DNA of 44,936 nt from Lachnospiraceae bacterium (GTDB lineage: Bacteria > Bacillota > Clostridia > Lachnospirales > Lachnospiraceae), in assembly GCA_021771695.1 (NCBI GenBank), contig JAETON010000019.1, positions 1-44,936 on the forward strand, in the 5' to 3' direction. Each line of letters begins with the position of its first letter. Position 1 is the first letter of the stretch. Below the pieces are notes generated by a model. The model made no database searches, was not told the DNA's origin, and saw only the letters and a program-made list of their open reading frames with translations. The translations under genes were made by a program, and so were the position numbers. Positions 15,889 to 25,264 of the stretch are shown here, piece by piece.

Positions 15889-17127
15889 ATGAAGATTAAA
15901 CAATTTAAAATCATTTTGAGTATATTTTTGGTAATCGGCATCGCATTGGGCGGTGTTCTAGGATATTATGATGCACGTTTGGAAGCTTCTGTGAATACGG
16001 GAAAGAAGCTGAGTGATTTAGATGTGGGAGACAATCTTACATTTGATAAAGACGTTGTGAATATTCTTTTGGTTGGTTCCGACCATGGAGCTATCAAAGG
16101 AGACCATGGACGTTCTGACAGCATTATGATTGCAACCGTGAACTTTAAAACCAAAGAATTGAAACTTACTTCTCTGATGAGAGATATGTATGTGGAAATT
16201 CCAGAACATGGAAGGAATAAATTAAACGCAGCCTATGCTTATGGCGGTGTAGAACTTTTGTATAAGACAATTGCAAAGAATTTTGGAATTAAAATTGATA
16301 ACTACTGTGTCGTAGACTTTTCGACTTTTGAAAAAGTAATCAATAAAGTCGGCGGTGTGGAAATCAGTTTGGAAGAAAAAGAAGCAGCATATTTAAATTC
16401 TACGAATTATATATCTAAGAAAAAATATCGTAACGTGAAAGTTGGAAAGCAGACTTTAAATGGTAATCAGGCATTAGGATACGCAAGAATCCGTTATGTT
16501 GTTTCTAAGAAATACGGAGATGGAGACTTTGGTCGTACCGGAAGGCAGAGGGCTGTTCTTCAGGCTGCTTTGAATAAAGTATTGGATCAAAGTATTACAA
16601 AGATTGCAGATATTGCCTTAGATGCATTGGACGATGTATCTACAGATATGACAGCAGATTATTTAAAGAGTCTGGTATTAAAAGTTGTAAAGATGGGTAC
16701 CACAGAGATTGACCAGATGAGAATTCCTTTGGAAGGTACTTATAAGATGGGACGTGCTCAGAGTAATATGTTTGTTTTCTTTATTAATTTTGATGCAAAT
16801 AAAGCTGCAATGGAATATTTCATGTTTAATAAAGGAACCAAAGAGGACTGGGCAAAAAAATATGGTGGAACAGCGAATGTATCTACTTACGGATATTCAG
16901 GAAGTTCAGGTTCATCCTCTGGAAATACTTCTTCCGGAAGCGGTTCTGGAGACTATAATTCATCTACGAGAAGCAGGAATACAAGTAATACCAGTGAAGA
17001 ATCAACAACAAGTTCCAAATCGACAACAGCGACATCAAAACCTGCCACAGAGGCACCTACGACTGCAGCTCCTACAACAGCAGCGCCTGTCACAGAGGCA
17101 CCAGAGGCAGATGCACAAAACCAGTAG
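15889..17127 (+). CDS. LytR-CpsA-Psr family wall-polymer ligase (copy 1)
   Basis: 412 residues. One N-terminal membrane segment (about 8-28) leads to an extracellular LCP domain (about 60-310) with the family motifs DRSDSIM-like HGRSDSIMIATVN, LMRDMYVEIP and NAAYAYGG. The conserved Asp and Arg residues bind the polyprenyl pyrophosphate of the donor. LCP enzymes transfer teichoic acid or polysaccharide to peptidoglycan. The last 75 residues are a Ser/Gly- then Thr/Ala/Pro-rich tail absent from copy 2, probably a wall-spanning linker. ATG 15889 is used, 6 bases after TAGGAGG; ATG 15862 lacks a site. Copy 2 starts 24 bp after the stop. Confidence 0.93.
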   Translation: MKIKQFKIILSIFLVIGIALGGVLGYYDARLEASVNTGKKLSDLDVGDNLTFDKDVVNILLVGSDHGAIKGDHGRSDSIMIATVNFKTKELKLTSLMRDMYVEIPEHGRNKLNAAYAYGGVELLYKTIAKNFGIKIDNYCVVDFSTFEKVINKVGGVEISLEEKEAAYLNSTNYISKKKYRNVKVGKQTLNGNQALGYARIRYVVSKKYGDGDFGRTGRQRAVLQAALNKVLDQSITKIADIALDALDDVSTDMTADYLKSLVLKVVKMGTTEIDQMRIPLEGTYKMGRAQSNMFVFFINFDANKAAMEYFMFNKGTKEDWAKKYGGTANVSTYGYSGSSGSSSGNTSSGSGSGDYNSSTRSRNTSNTSEESTTSSKSTTATSKPATEAPTTAAPTTAAPVTEAPEADAQNQ

Positions 17128-17151
17128 GACTAGAAAAGAAGGTTGTTTCAT

Positions 17152-18249
17152 ATGTTTACAAAAAAATATACCATTATATTTACTATATTTTTCATCATTG
17201 CACTTGTACTGGGTGGAGGACTTGGATATTATGATGCCAGACTCGAAGCAGCGATGGATCAGAGCAATAAGCCGAAGTCATTGAAAACATCTTCCAAACA
17301 AAAGCTTTCGTTTGATAAGGATGTTGTAAATATTCTTTTAATTGGTTCCGATCACGGTGCGAAAGGTGCAGAAAAAGGAGATCATGGGCGTTCGGACAGT
17401 ATGATGGTTGCAACTGTGAATTTTAAGACAAAGGAGTTAAAACTCACTTCGTTTCTGCGCGATATGTATGTGGAAATTCCGGAACATGGCCGGGATAAGC
17501 TGAACGCAGCGTATGCTTATGGCGGAGAACAGCTTTTGTATGATACATTAGCAGAAAATTTTCATATTAAAATTGATAAATTTTGTGTTGTAGATTTATC
17601 TGCTTTTGAAAAGGTCATTAACCGAATCGGCGGCATTGAGATGACATTGGAGGAAAAAGAGGCAGAGTATCTAAATTCTACAAATTATATTTCCAAGAAA
17701 AAATATCGTACGGTAAAAGCAGGTAAGCAGCTGTTAAATGGCAATCAGGCACTTGGCTATGCCCGTGTGCGTTATGTTACTTCTGAAAAATACGGAGTTG
17801 GAGAATTTGGACGTACCGGAAGACAGAGAGCGGTTATGCAGGCAACATTTAATAAAATGCTTCAGCAGAATCCTCTGGATATTTTGGATATCGCCATTGA
17901 TGCATTGGGAGATATATCTACAGATATGGATGCAACATATCTTAAAAAATTGGTATATTCTGTAGCACAAATGGGAACGACAGAGATTGATCAGCTGAGA
18001 GTCCCGATTGAGAATACATATAAGCCGGGAAGTGCTCAAAATGGTATGTTTGTATTTTTTGTGAATTTTCAAGCAAACCAAGAAGCGTTAAAATATTTTA
18101 TGTTTCATCAAGGAAAACAGCAGGATTTTGCAAAGGCATATGGCGGTACGGATTCCATTGAAACTTTTGGGTATGTATCACATTATGACAGTAATCGTGC
18201 AAAAGAAGATGCAGGGGATGTTTTTGAAGATTCTGATAAGGAAAAATAA
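17152..18249 (+). CDS. LytR-CpsA-Psr family wall-polymer ligase (copy 2)
   Basis: 365 residues and a close paralogue of the preceding gene: membrane anchor with the same GGGLGYYDARLEA stretch, then GRSDSMMVATVN, FLRDMYVEIPEHG and NAAYAYGG. Long stretches are identical (for example EAEYLNSTNYISKKKYR versus EAAYLNSTNYISKKKYR), so the pair arose by tandem duplication. It lacks the low-complexity tail and ends in a short acidic-basic segment. ATG 17152 follows AGAAGG by 9 bases; TTG 17143 is less likely. Different tails suggest the two enzymes act at different depths in the wall or on different polymers. Confidence 0.93.
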   Translation: MFTKKYTIIFTIFFIIALVLGGGLGYYDARLEAAMDQSNKPKSLKTSSKQKLSFDKDVVNILLIGSDHGAKGAEKGDHGRSDSMMVATVNFKTKELKLTSFLRDMYVEIPEHGRDKLNAAYAYGGEQLLYDTLAENFHIKIDKFCVVDLSAFEKVINRIGGIEMTLEEKEAEYLNSTNYISKKKYRTVKAGKQLLNGNQALGYARVRYVTSEKYGVGEFGRTGRQRAVMQATFNKMLQQNPLDILDIAIDALGDISTDMDATYLKKLVYSVAQMGTTEIDQLRVPIENTYKPGSAQNGMFVFFVNFQANQEALKYFMFHQGKQQDFAKAYGGTDSIETFGYVSHYDSNRAKEDAGDVFEDSDKEK

Positions 18250-18261
18250 TAACGATAGTTA

Positions 18262-18290
18262 GAAAGAATCCTGTAAAAACGGATTCTTTC
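18262..18290 (+). terminator. Terminator after the LCP pair
   Basis: GAAAGAATCC (18262-18271) and GGATTCTTTC (18281-18290) form a perfect 10-bp stem. The downstream flank is TTGACA rather than a T run because the next promoter begins at once. Confidence 0.7.
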
Positions 18291-18319
18291 TTGACACATA
18301 TATGCAAAATTGGTAGAAT
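18291..18319 (+). promoter_or_regulatory. Promoter of ilvN-ilvC
   Basis: TTGACA (18291-18296), 17-bp spacer, TAGAAT (18314-18319). It abuts the preceding hairpin directly. Confidence 0.8.
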
Positions 18320-18333
18320 AAAAAAAGTTATAA

Positions 18334-18362
18334 ATACCTTGTATACATTGGTACAATGGTAT
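18334..18362 (+). promoter_or_regulatory. Hairpin in the ilvN leader
   Basis: ATACCTTGTA (18334-18343) pairs with TACAA-T-GGTAT (18352-18362), with one bulged T and a TACATTGG loop. It ends 2 bases before the AAAGAAAGGA ribosome site, so it may influence translation. No T-box or known leader peptide was recognised. Confidence 0.5.
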
Positions 18363-18381
18363 AAAGAAAGGAATGAGCAGG

Positions 18382-18879
18382 ATGAAACAGATAGTTCTTT
18401 CTATTTTAGTTGAGAATACTCCTGGAGTATTGAGCCGGGTTTCTGGATTATTTACAAGAAGAGGGTATAACATTGACAGTATTACTGCATGTACAACACA
18501 AGATGAAAAGTTTTCCAGAATGACAATTGCGGTCAGCGGAGATGATTTGATTTTGATGCAGATAAAAAACCAGCTTTCCAAATTGGAAGATGTTGTGAAG
18601 ATTTTTGAATTGAAAAGCAATGATTCTGTCTGCAGAGAATTAATTTTAGCAAAAGTCAGAGCTTCTAAATCTGAAAAGCAGGAAATTATCACAATTGCAG
18701 ATATTTTTAGAGCAAAGGTTGTAGATGTGGCAAAGGACAGTTTAATGATTGAGCTGACTGGAAATGTCAATAAGATTGAAGCGTTTATTAATTTAATTGA
18801 TGATTTTGAGATTATAGAAATTGTACGCACTGGTATGACTGGATTGTCAAGAGGCGAGGACGCAGAAACATCAATTTAG
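18382..18879 (+). CDS. ilvN: Acetolactate synthase small (regulatory) subunit
   Basis: 165 residues. The N-terminal ACT domain has the family start LSILVENTPGVLSRVSGLFTRRGYNIDSI, which binds valine for feedback control; the C-terminal ACT-like half follows (about 80-160). It partners with the large catalytic subunit IlvB/IlvI in branched-chain amino-acid synthesis. That subunit is not in the window, which is unusual because ilvB normally precedes ilvN. ATG 18382 is used: AAAGGA is 9 bases upstream and homologues start MK..VLS; ATG 18373 touches the ribosome site. Confidence 0.93.
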   Translation: MKQIVLSILVENTPGVLSRVSGLFTRRGYNIDSITACTTQDEKFSRMTIAVSGDDLILMQIKNQLSKLEDVVKIFELKSNDSVCRELILAKVRASKSEKQEIITIADIFRAKVVDVAKDSLMIELTGNVNKIEAFINLIDDFEIIEIVRTGMTGLSRGEDAETSI

Positions 18880-18895
18880 AGTAAATATATATGAA

Positions 18896-18921
18896 AGTAT
18901 AGGGCATATATGCTCTTTACT
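18896..18921 (+). other. Stem-loop in the ilvN-ilvC spacer
   Basis: AGTATAGGGCAT (18896-18907) pairs with ATGCTCTTTACT (18910-18921) with one mismatch and one G-T pair. There is no T run after it, so it is more likely a processing or stability element than a terminator. Confidence 0.55.
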
Positions 18922-18947
18922 ATAAAAGCCAAAAAAAATGGAGGTAA

Positions 18948-19970
<1,023 letters not shown>

Positions 19971-19988
19971 TTTTGGTATACGATACAT

Positions 19989-20017
19989 AAAAGCTCAGAT
20001 GAGAAATCTGGGCTTTT
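19989..20017. terminator. Terminator between ilvC and the LacI gene
   Basis: AAAAGCTCAGAT (19989-20000) pairs with ATCTGGGCTTTT (20006-20017) with one G-T pair. The A/T flanks make it usable in both directions. Confidence 0.88.
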
Positions 20018-20031
20018 ATAATATAGATTTA

Positions 20032-21132
20032 CTATTTTTTTGCAATATTTGTTGAATCTCTAATAATTAGTTTTGGCTTATATTCAATTCGTACAATATA
20101 TTTCTCACTGCTTATTTCATGGATTTTCTCATATAACATTTCAAATGCTTTTCTTCCTTTATCTTCCATAAAGTGTTCTACAGTTGTTAAAGAAATCGGG
20201 AGAAGACTGGAAGCAAAGTCATTATCAAAACCACAGACACTGAAATCCTTGGGAATTTCAAAGCCGCTGGTAAGAACAGCATCCATAATTCCGTAGGCAA
20301 CCATATCATTATTTGCAATAAATGCTGTGACTTTGGAGCAGTTTCGATCCTCCAGACATCGTTTACATAAATCATAACCTACTTCATGTTCTAAAAATAA
20401 GTTGTTTCTCTCCAGTTCTGGAGCAATTTTTTTCTCTTTTATTATAATATCATAATCTTCATTGATGCAAAGTTTCTGAAATGTATGCTGAATTCCTTTT
20501 AATCTTTGATATCTCATACCAAGGGAAATATCTGTGCTGATCGTTGTCGTAATAAATGAGATATATCGGTGTCCTAATTCATAAAGATGTTCGGCAATCA
20601 AAATTCCGGCAAGATAATTGCTGGTTTCAATGATGCTGATATCCAGAGATGATGTTTTATCTCCAATGACTACAACGGGTATTCTTTTTGCAACTTTTTC
20701 TAAAAATTGAGGATGATTTGGCATCATTGTAAAAATAATACCTTTGATATTCATTTGAATCAAATCCAGAATCATTTCCTTTTCTAAATGCTTATCTCGA
20801 TAAGTAGTCAAAATTAAAATTTTATAATTTTTTAAATATGCTGCTTGTTCAATAGATTGTACGATAGTTGAATAATATGCATTAGAAATATTGGGGCAAA
20901 ATACTGCAATTGTATTTGTAACGTTTGAGGATATAGATTTCTCACTTTTTTTGGGTAGAATCGATTCTTTGGTTTCATAACCTAGTTTTTTTGCAGAAGA
21001 AACAACTTTCTGAATTGTTTTTTCTGAGAAAGAAACATCTTTTCTCTGATTTAAAATCATGGAAACCGTGGATATAGATATATTGCAATCTTGAGCAATA
21101 TCCTTCATTGTTACTTTTTTTTGATAAGCCAT
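20032..21132 (-). CDS. LacI-family transcriptional regulator
   Basis: 366 residues. The N-terminal LacI helix-turn-helix is VTMKDIAQDCNISISTVSMILN (residues 7-28) with the hinge around 55-70. A periplasmic-binding-like effector domain follows, with IPVVVIGD, NDMVAYGIMDAVLTSGFEIPKDFSVCGFDND and ISLTTVEH as usual landmarks. It is divergent from a phosphodiesterase-carrier operon that it probably represses. Two palindromes sharing TTAAAATTTTAA lie in the intergenic region, one at its own ribosome site, so autoregulation is likely. The effector is unknown. Confidence 0.9.
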   Translation of the reverse strand: MAYQKKVTMKDIAQDCNISISTVSMILNQRKDVSFSEKTIQKVVSSAKKLGYETKESILPKKSEKSISSNVTNTIAVFCPNISNAYYSTIVQSIEQAAYLKNYKILILTTYRDKHLEKEMILDLIQMNIKGIIFTMMPNHPQFLEKVAKRIPVVVIGDKTSSLDISIIETSNYLAGILIAEHLYELGHRYISFITTTISTDISLGMRYQRLKGIQHTFQKLCINEDYDIIIKEKKIAPELERNNLFLEHEVGYDLCKRCLEDRNCSKVTAFIANNDMVAYGIMDAVLTSGFEIPKDFSVCGFDNDFASSLLPISLTTVEHFMEDKGRKAFEMLYEKIHEISSEKYIVRIEYKPKLIIRDSTNIAKK

Positions 21133-21146
21133 AAGAACACTCCTTA

Positions 21147-21158
21147 TTAAAATTTTAA
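21147..21158. promoter_or_regulatory. Operator candidate O1 (LacI-proximal)
   Basis: A perfect 12-bp palindrome, TTAAAATTTTAA, 14 bp before the LacI start codon. The same core occurs in the palindrome at 21312. Confidence 0.5.
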
Positions 21159-21311
21159 AAAAGAAAATTCGATTTGATAATTATTCACAAAACAAATTAG
21201 TGGATTTGTACAATAATCCGTATTTTTATTAAAACAATTAAAATTATTTGCTAAAATCTGAAGATAGAATTAAAATTATAGTAAATTAATTGATGAAATC
21301 TATTTGATTTA

Positions 21312-21327
21312 AATTAAAATTTTAATT
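21312..21327. promoter_or_regulatory. Operator candidate O2 (phosphodiesterase-proximal)
   Basis: A perfect 16-bp palindrome, AATTAAAATTTTAATT, immediately upstream of a TATAGC that may be the -10 of the phosphodiesterase operon. A LacI dimer bound here would block the promoter. The 21133-21388 spacer otherwise holds only AT-rich DNA. Confidence 0.55.
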
Positions 21328-21388
21328 AAGTATAGCATGTTTTTAGTTCCGGGACAATATGTTATCAAAAATAGGAGGTATTTTTATT

Positions 21389-22264
21389 ATGAAAATTATT
21401 CAAATTTCAGATTTTCATTTAAGGGGCGATGGGAAATTGTCTTTTCATAAGGCAGATACCATTGCAGCCATGGAGCATACAATAAAATATTTTTGTGAAC
21501 GAAAAGAGTATGAACTCCCGGAATTTTTTGTAATTACAGGGGATCTTGCAGACGGAGGCACAAAAGAAGGATATGAATTAATCTATAAGGCAATCAAGCG
21601 TTTGCCAAGACCTTGTTTTGTCGTACCTGGGAACCATGATAAACGGGAGTATTTCTTGGAGATGTTCAAAGAGCAGGCACCAGTAAAAGATGACATTAAA
21701 CCTTATATTTGCTATACCATTGATCTTACACCAATTCGTATCATTGTTGTAGATACTAGTAAACCGGCATGTCATTCCGGCGGTTTAACAGATACAGTTG
21801 CACAGTGGCTGGAACAAAAGTTAATGGAATATCCTAAAAAACCAACTTTGGTATTTACCCATCATCCGCCTTTTACAACTGGACTGCCTGCAATGGATGA
21901 AGGATTTGATCAGGCGGATCGATTCGCAGAGATTTTAAGACAGCATGAAAATGTTCGTTTGTGCTGCGGACACATGCATACTGGAATTTTTACCAATTGG
22001 AAAGGAATTTCTTGTGTAACATGTCCTCCGGTTGCTATGCAGATGGAAGTTGATTTTCGTGGAAAAAATAGTCCGGATCTTACAGAGGAAGAGAAATCAG
22101 ATGATTTTAAAGGCGGGGGAGATCGTTTCTTTTTAGGAAATCCTGCATATCTTCTGCATGACCTTCAAGGAGATATGATCAATACACATTATATGATTAT
22201 TCCTATAGGTGCGGATTATTCCGGCCCATGGCCATTCAAATACTACGATGGAGAAGAAGATTAG
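21389..22264 (+). CDS. Calcineurin-like metallophosphoesterase (class III phosphodiesterase type)
   Basis: 291 residues with the full set of two-metal phosphoesterase motifs in order: SDFHLRG (residues 7-13), GDLADGG, GNHDKRE, THHPPF and GHMHTG. This layout is that of cyclic-nucleotide/glycerophosphodiester phosphodiesterases such as CpdA and GpdQ. There is no signal peptide, so it acts in the cytosol. AGGAGG lies 10 bases before ATG 21389; ATG 21359 would add only a short unlikely tail. The carrier gene starts 22 bp downstream, which suggests that it hydrolyses the imported compound. Confidence 0.87.
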   Translation: MKIIQISDFHLRGDGKLSFHKADTIAAMEHTIKYFCERKEYELPEFFVITGDLADGGTKEGYELIYKAIKRLPRPCFVVPGNHDKREYFLEMFKEQAPVKDDIKPYICYTIDLTPIRIIVVDTSKPACHSGGLTDTVAQWLEQKLMEYPKKPTLVFTHHPPFTTGLPAMDEGFDQADRFAEILRQHENVRLCCGHMHTGIFTNWKGISCVTCPPVAMQMEVDFRGKNSPDLTEEEKSDDFKGGGDRFFLGNPAYLLHDLQGDMINTHYMIIPIGADYSGPWPFKYYDGEED

Positions 22265-22286
22265 AAAATCAAAGAGAGGAGTAATT

Positions 22287-23594
22287 ATGAAACAAAAAGA
22301 TTTTCGGAAAATTGCTGCGATTACTTTATTTGAGAGTGCTGTTCAATGGTACTGCTTTCTACTGTATGGAACAGCCGCCGGCACCATATTTAACAAAGTA
22401 TTTTTTGCAGAAACAGGAAATGCAACAACTGCACTGATTTTATCATATATGTCTTTTGCTATTGGATATATTGCTGGTCCGTTTGGAGCGGTATTTTTTG
22501 GACATATAGGGGATCAAAAGGGAAGAAAAGTTACCATGTATGCTTCTTTGCTCATGATGGGAATTTCCACTTCTATTATTGGAATTCTTCCTCCTGCTTC
22601 AACAGCAGGTGTTGGCGTTGTTATTATTTTACAGCTTATGCGTTTGGCACAATGCTTTGGACGTGGCGGCACATGGGGTGGAAGTATTTTAATGGCATAT
22701 GAAAATGTACCAGAGAATAAACGTTCTTTTTATGCAGCAATTCCTCAAATTGGATTGCCGATTGGATTTGGATTGTCTTCCATTTTAATTGCTGTACCTA
22801 CGTTATTACTGCCAGAAGAAATCTTTTTTTCATGGGGATGGAGAGTCCCATTTCTTGCAGCCATTATTTTAACTATAATTGTTGTAAATCAAAAAGGAAA
22901 AATGATGGAAACGGAAGATTATAAAAAAGCTCAGGCAAAATTAGAACAAGAAGAAGCAGAAGGCAAGAAACAAAAAGTCGGCTTTATTCCTATGGTAAAA
23001 GGATATTGGAAAACATTGCTTTTAGGCTGTGGTACCAGATGGGTTGATGGTACATTTTATAATATTTTCATAGTGTGGATTTTATCTTACTGTATTAATT
23101 GGCTGGGAATGCCGTTGATTCAAACATACATTATTACGATTGTTGCATGTATTTTTAAAATACCGTTTACGTTATTCGGCGGCTGGTGTGCTCAAAAACT
23201 AGGAAATACCAGAACTTTTGTTATTGGGGGATTGGCATCGGCAGTTCTTAGTATTCCAACATTGAAAGTGATTGAATTAAGTCATGGAAATTTGGTTATT
23301 ACCATTGTAGGTATTGTACTTGGATGGAGTATCGCATACAATTTAATCTGGGCAGTTATTAGTTCGTTATGGTCTTCTTACTTTGAAACAGAGGTACGGT
23401 ATTCTGGAATTTCTTTTGTATATCATGTGCCAAGCTTTGTAGTAGCCGGATTGGTTCCAACAATTTGTACGATATTAATCAATTATGGACAAGGAGATAC
23501 TATTTATGTTGGAATTTATTCTACGGTCATTGCTTTGATTAGTGTAGCATGTGCCATTATTTTAAAGAAACGACATGAAAGAGGACAGAAATAG
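22287..23594 (+). CDS. MFS carrier of the metabolite:H+ symporter type
   Basis: 435 residues with about 12 membrane segments. The MHS-family loop GHIGDQKGRKVTMYASLLMMG lies between helices 2 and 3, and IIGILPP and the QCFGRGGTWGGSILMAYENVP stretch (family: QG...GGEWGGA) match ProP/ShiA-like proton symporters for organic acids or osmolytes. A charged loop (about 200-240) separates the two halves. AGAGAGGAG precedes ATG 22287. It is co-transcribed with the phosphodiesterase and likely under the LacI regulator. The substrate is not predictable from sequence. Confidence 0.87.
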   Translation: MKQKDFRKIAAITLFESAVQWYCFLLYGTAAGTIFNKVFFAETGNATTALILSYMSFAIGYIAGPFGAVFFGHIGDQKGRKVTMYASLLMMGISTSIIGILPPASTAGVGVVIILQLMRLAQCFGRGGTWGGSILMAYENVPENKRSFYAAIPQIGLPIGFGLSSILIAVPTLLLPEEIFFSWGWRVPFLAAIILTIIVVNQKGKMMETEDYKKAQAKLEQEEAEGKKQKVGFIPMVKGYWKTLLLGCGTRWVDGTFYNIFIVWILSYCINWLGMPLIQTYIITIVACIFKIPFTLFGGWCAQKLGNTRTFVIGGLASAVLSIPTLKVIELSHGNLVITIVGIVLGWSIAYNLIWAVISSLWSSYFETEVRYSGISFVYHVPSFVVAGLVPTICTILINYGQGDTIYVGIYSTVIALISVACAIILKKRHERGQK

Positions 23595-23627
23595 AAGAAT
23601 GGCAGCCGTATAATGTTATAACGCTTA

Positions 23628-23668
23628 ACAAAAGCCTTTTGTACACTACAGCAAAAGGCTTTTGTTTA
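23628..23668 (+). terminator. Terminator of the phosphodiesterase-carrier operon
   Basis: ACAAAAGCCTTTTG (23628-23641) pairs exactly with CAAAAGGCTTTTGT (23652-23665), a 14-bp stem with a 10-base loop, then TT. Confidence 0.88.
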
Positions 23669-23673
23669 TGAGA

Positions 23674-23702
23674 TTGAACTTCTTTTTCCTATATGATAGG
23701 AT
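23674..23702 (+). promoter_or_regulatory. Promoter of the ttcA-like/dtd operon
   Basis: TTGAAC (23674-23679), 17-bp spacer, TAGGAT (23697-23702). Confidence 0.6.
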
Positions 23703-23729
23703 AAATAGGAAATAAAGGAGGAAAAGACA

Positions 23730-24497
23730 TTGAAATTGCAGCAAGTATTAAGCCGTGTTAGAAAAGCAGTGGATGATTATGGGATGATTCAAGAAGGAGA
23801 TAAAATTGCAGTTGGCATTTCTGGTGGAAAAGATAGCTTAACTTTGCTATATGCATTGGCACATTTGAGAATTTTTTATCCAAACAAATTTGATATTCAT
23901 GCAATTACAGTTGATTTAGGATTTGAAAATTTTGATTTGGATAAAATGAAAGATTTGTGTGAAAAACTAAATGTAGAATATACTGTAGTTTCTACAGAAA
24001 TAGCAGAAATTGTGTTTAAACGCAGAAAAGAAACTAATCCATGTTCGTTATGTGCAAAGATGCGGAAAGGTGCCTTAAATGAAAAGATAAAGGAACTGGG
24101 ATGTAACAAAGTAGCTTATGGACATCATAAAAATGATATGGTGGAAACAGTTTTGATGTCTATGATTTTTGAGAGCAGGATTCATTGTTTTTCTCCAGTA
24201 ACTTATTTAGACCGTATGGATTTAACTGTGATTCGTCCGCTTATGTATATGGATGAAGAGGATATTATTGGATTTCAACATAAAGCGGAATTACCTGTTA
24301 TGAAGAGTCCGTGTCCAATGGATGGATATACGAAGAGAGAATATGCAAAAGATCTGGTAAAACAGTTAGATCAAGATCATCCTGGGGCCAGAGATCACAT
24401 GTTCAAGGCAATTGTCGAGGGAAATCTGAAAGGATGGCCGCCTAAAAACCTGCCAAGAGTACGTACAAAATCCAAAAAAGGAGATGTAGATCAATGA
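23730..24497 (+). CDS. TtcA-like tRNA 2-thiolation ATP pyrophosphatase
   Basis: 255 residues of the PP-loop family. The ATP pyrophosphatase motif is SGGKDS (residues 31-36). [12 protein letters not shown] supplies a CxxC pair and SPCPMDG a third cysteine, the arrangement that binds the 4Fe-4S cluster in TtcA, which makes 2-thiocytidine in t[14 protein letters not shown] is also characteristic. The start is TTG 23730, 9 bases after AAAGGAGG; no ATG is available nearby. It overlaps dtd by ATGA, placing two tRNA-quality functions in one operon. A related member with another tRNA substrate cannot be excluded. Confidence 0.85.
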   Translation: MKLQQVLSRVRKAVDDYGMIQEGDKIAVGISGGKDSLTLLYALAHLRIFYPNKFDIHAITVDLGFENFDLDKMKDLCEKLNVEYTVVSTEIAEIVFKRRKETNPCSLCAKMRKGALNEKIKELGCNKVAYGHHKNDMVETVLMSMIFESRIHCFSPVTYLDRMDLTVIRPLMYMDEEDIIGFQHKAELPVMKSPCPMDGYTKREYAKDLVKQLDQDHPGARDHMFKAIVEGNLKGWPPKNLPRVRTKSKKGDVDQ

Positions 24498-24937
24498 AAT
24501 TAGTGATTCAAAGAGTTGCTGAGGCATCCGTAACTGTGGAAGGCAAAATTACCGGGAAAATTAATCAAGGATTTCTTGTTTTTATTGGCGTTGGAAAAAA
24601 TGATACGGAAGAAACTGCAGAAAGATATATAAAGAAAATGCTTGGACTTCGGATTTTCGAGGATGAAAATGGAAAAACAAACCTTTCTTTAAAAGATGTG
24701 AATGGCGGGCTTTTGTTGGTATCACAGTTTACTTTGTATGCCAATTGTAGAAAGGGAAATCGTCCTAGTTTTATTGAAGCTGGAGAACCTCAAAAAGCAA
24801 ACGATTTATATGAGTATATAATTGATAAATGCAGGCAAGAGATATCTGTTGTAGAGACTGGAATTTTTGGGGCAGATATGAAAGTATCTTTAGTAAACGA
24901 TGGACCATTTACGATTATTCTTGAGAATCTTAATTAA
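24494..24937 (+). CDS. dtd: D-aminoacyl-tRNA deacylase
   Basis: 147 residues, the usual length. It cleaves D-amino acids from mischarged tRNA. Typical motifs are the start [34 protein letters not shown] and NDGPFT with the Gly-cis-Pro pair that selects against L-residues. The start overlaps the stop of the ttcA-like gene by 4 bases. Confidence 0.96.
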   Translation: MKLVIQRVAEASVTVEGKITGKINQGFLVFIGVGKNDTEETAERYIKKMLGLRIFEDENGKTNLSLKDVNGGLLLVSQFTLYANCRKGNRPSFIEAGEPQKANDLYEYIIDKCRQEISVVETGIFGADMKVSLVNDGPFTIILENLN

Positions 24938-25003
24938 ATTCCTTGTATCCAGATTCATTACGTTGTATAGTAAGAGAAAGAAGAATATATCGGAGGAAAT
25001 GCC

Positions 25004-25159
25004 ATGGATATGGAAAAGGTTTATTTAACAATGAAAAGAACCGGAGCAGGTAATATTGCATTGGGAGTTTTATCAATCAGCTTTGGGATTATATCAGGAA
25101 TTATCTTAATTGTATCAGGAGCAAATTTATTAAAAAAGAAGAACCGAATTAGTTTTTAA
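25004..25159 (+). CDS. Small membrane protein of 51 residues
   Basis: A short ORF with GGAGG 7 bases before ATG 25004. It starts MDMEKVYLTMKRTGAGNIAL, continues with one long or two short hydrophobic segments rich in Gly, Ile and Ser (about residues 17-43), and ends LLKKKNRISF. The charged ends and single hydrophobic core predict an integral membrane peptide. I recall similar short ORFs from Lachnospiraceae, but no function is known. It lies 66 bp after dtd with no terminator between, so it may share that transcript. Confidence 0.75.
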   Translation: MDMEKVYLTMKRTGAGNIALGVLSISFGIISGIILIVSGANLLKKKNRISF

Positions 25160-25180
25160 GGATATGATATCGAAAGAAAG

Positions 25181-25224
25181 GAAACATTTTCCAGTGCCCG
25201 ATTGGTTGGGAAGGAGAATGTTTC
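25181..25224 (+). terminator. Weak terminator or attenuator before the serine hydrolase
   Basis: GAAACATTTTCC (25181-25192) pairs with GGAGAATGTTTC (25213-25224) through one G-T pair, with a 20-base loop and then TTCTATTTTAT. Confidence 0.55.
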
Positions 25225-25264
25225 TTCTATTTTATAGGAATTTGTGTAATGGAGGTAAAAGCTT

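Noticed and set aside
16754-17284. 176-codon plus-strand frame overlapping both LCP genes
   Set aside because: It is the +1 frame of the low-complexity tail of the first LCP gene, rich in Gln and Arg, with no ribosome site.
18326-18381. T-box or amino-acid riboswitch before ilvN
   Set aside because: The leader is only about 55 bases and has one small hairpin; no T-box sequence, antiterminator or leader peptide is present.
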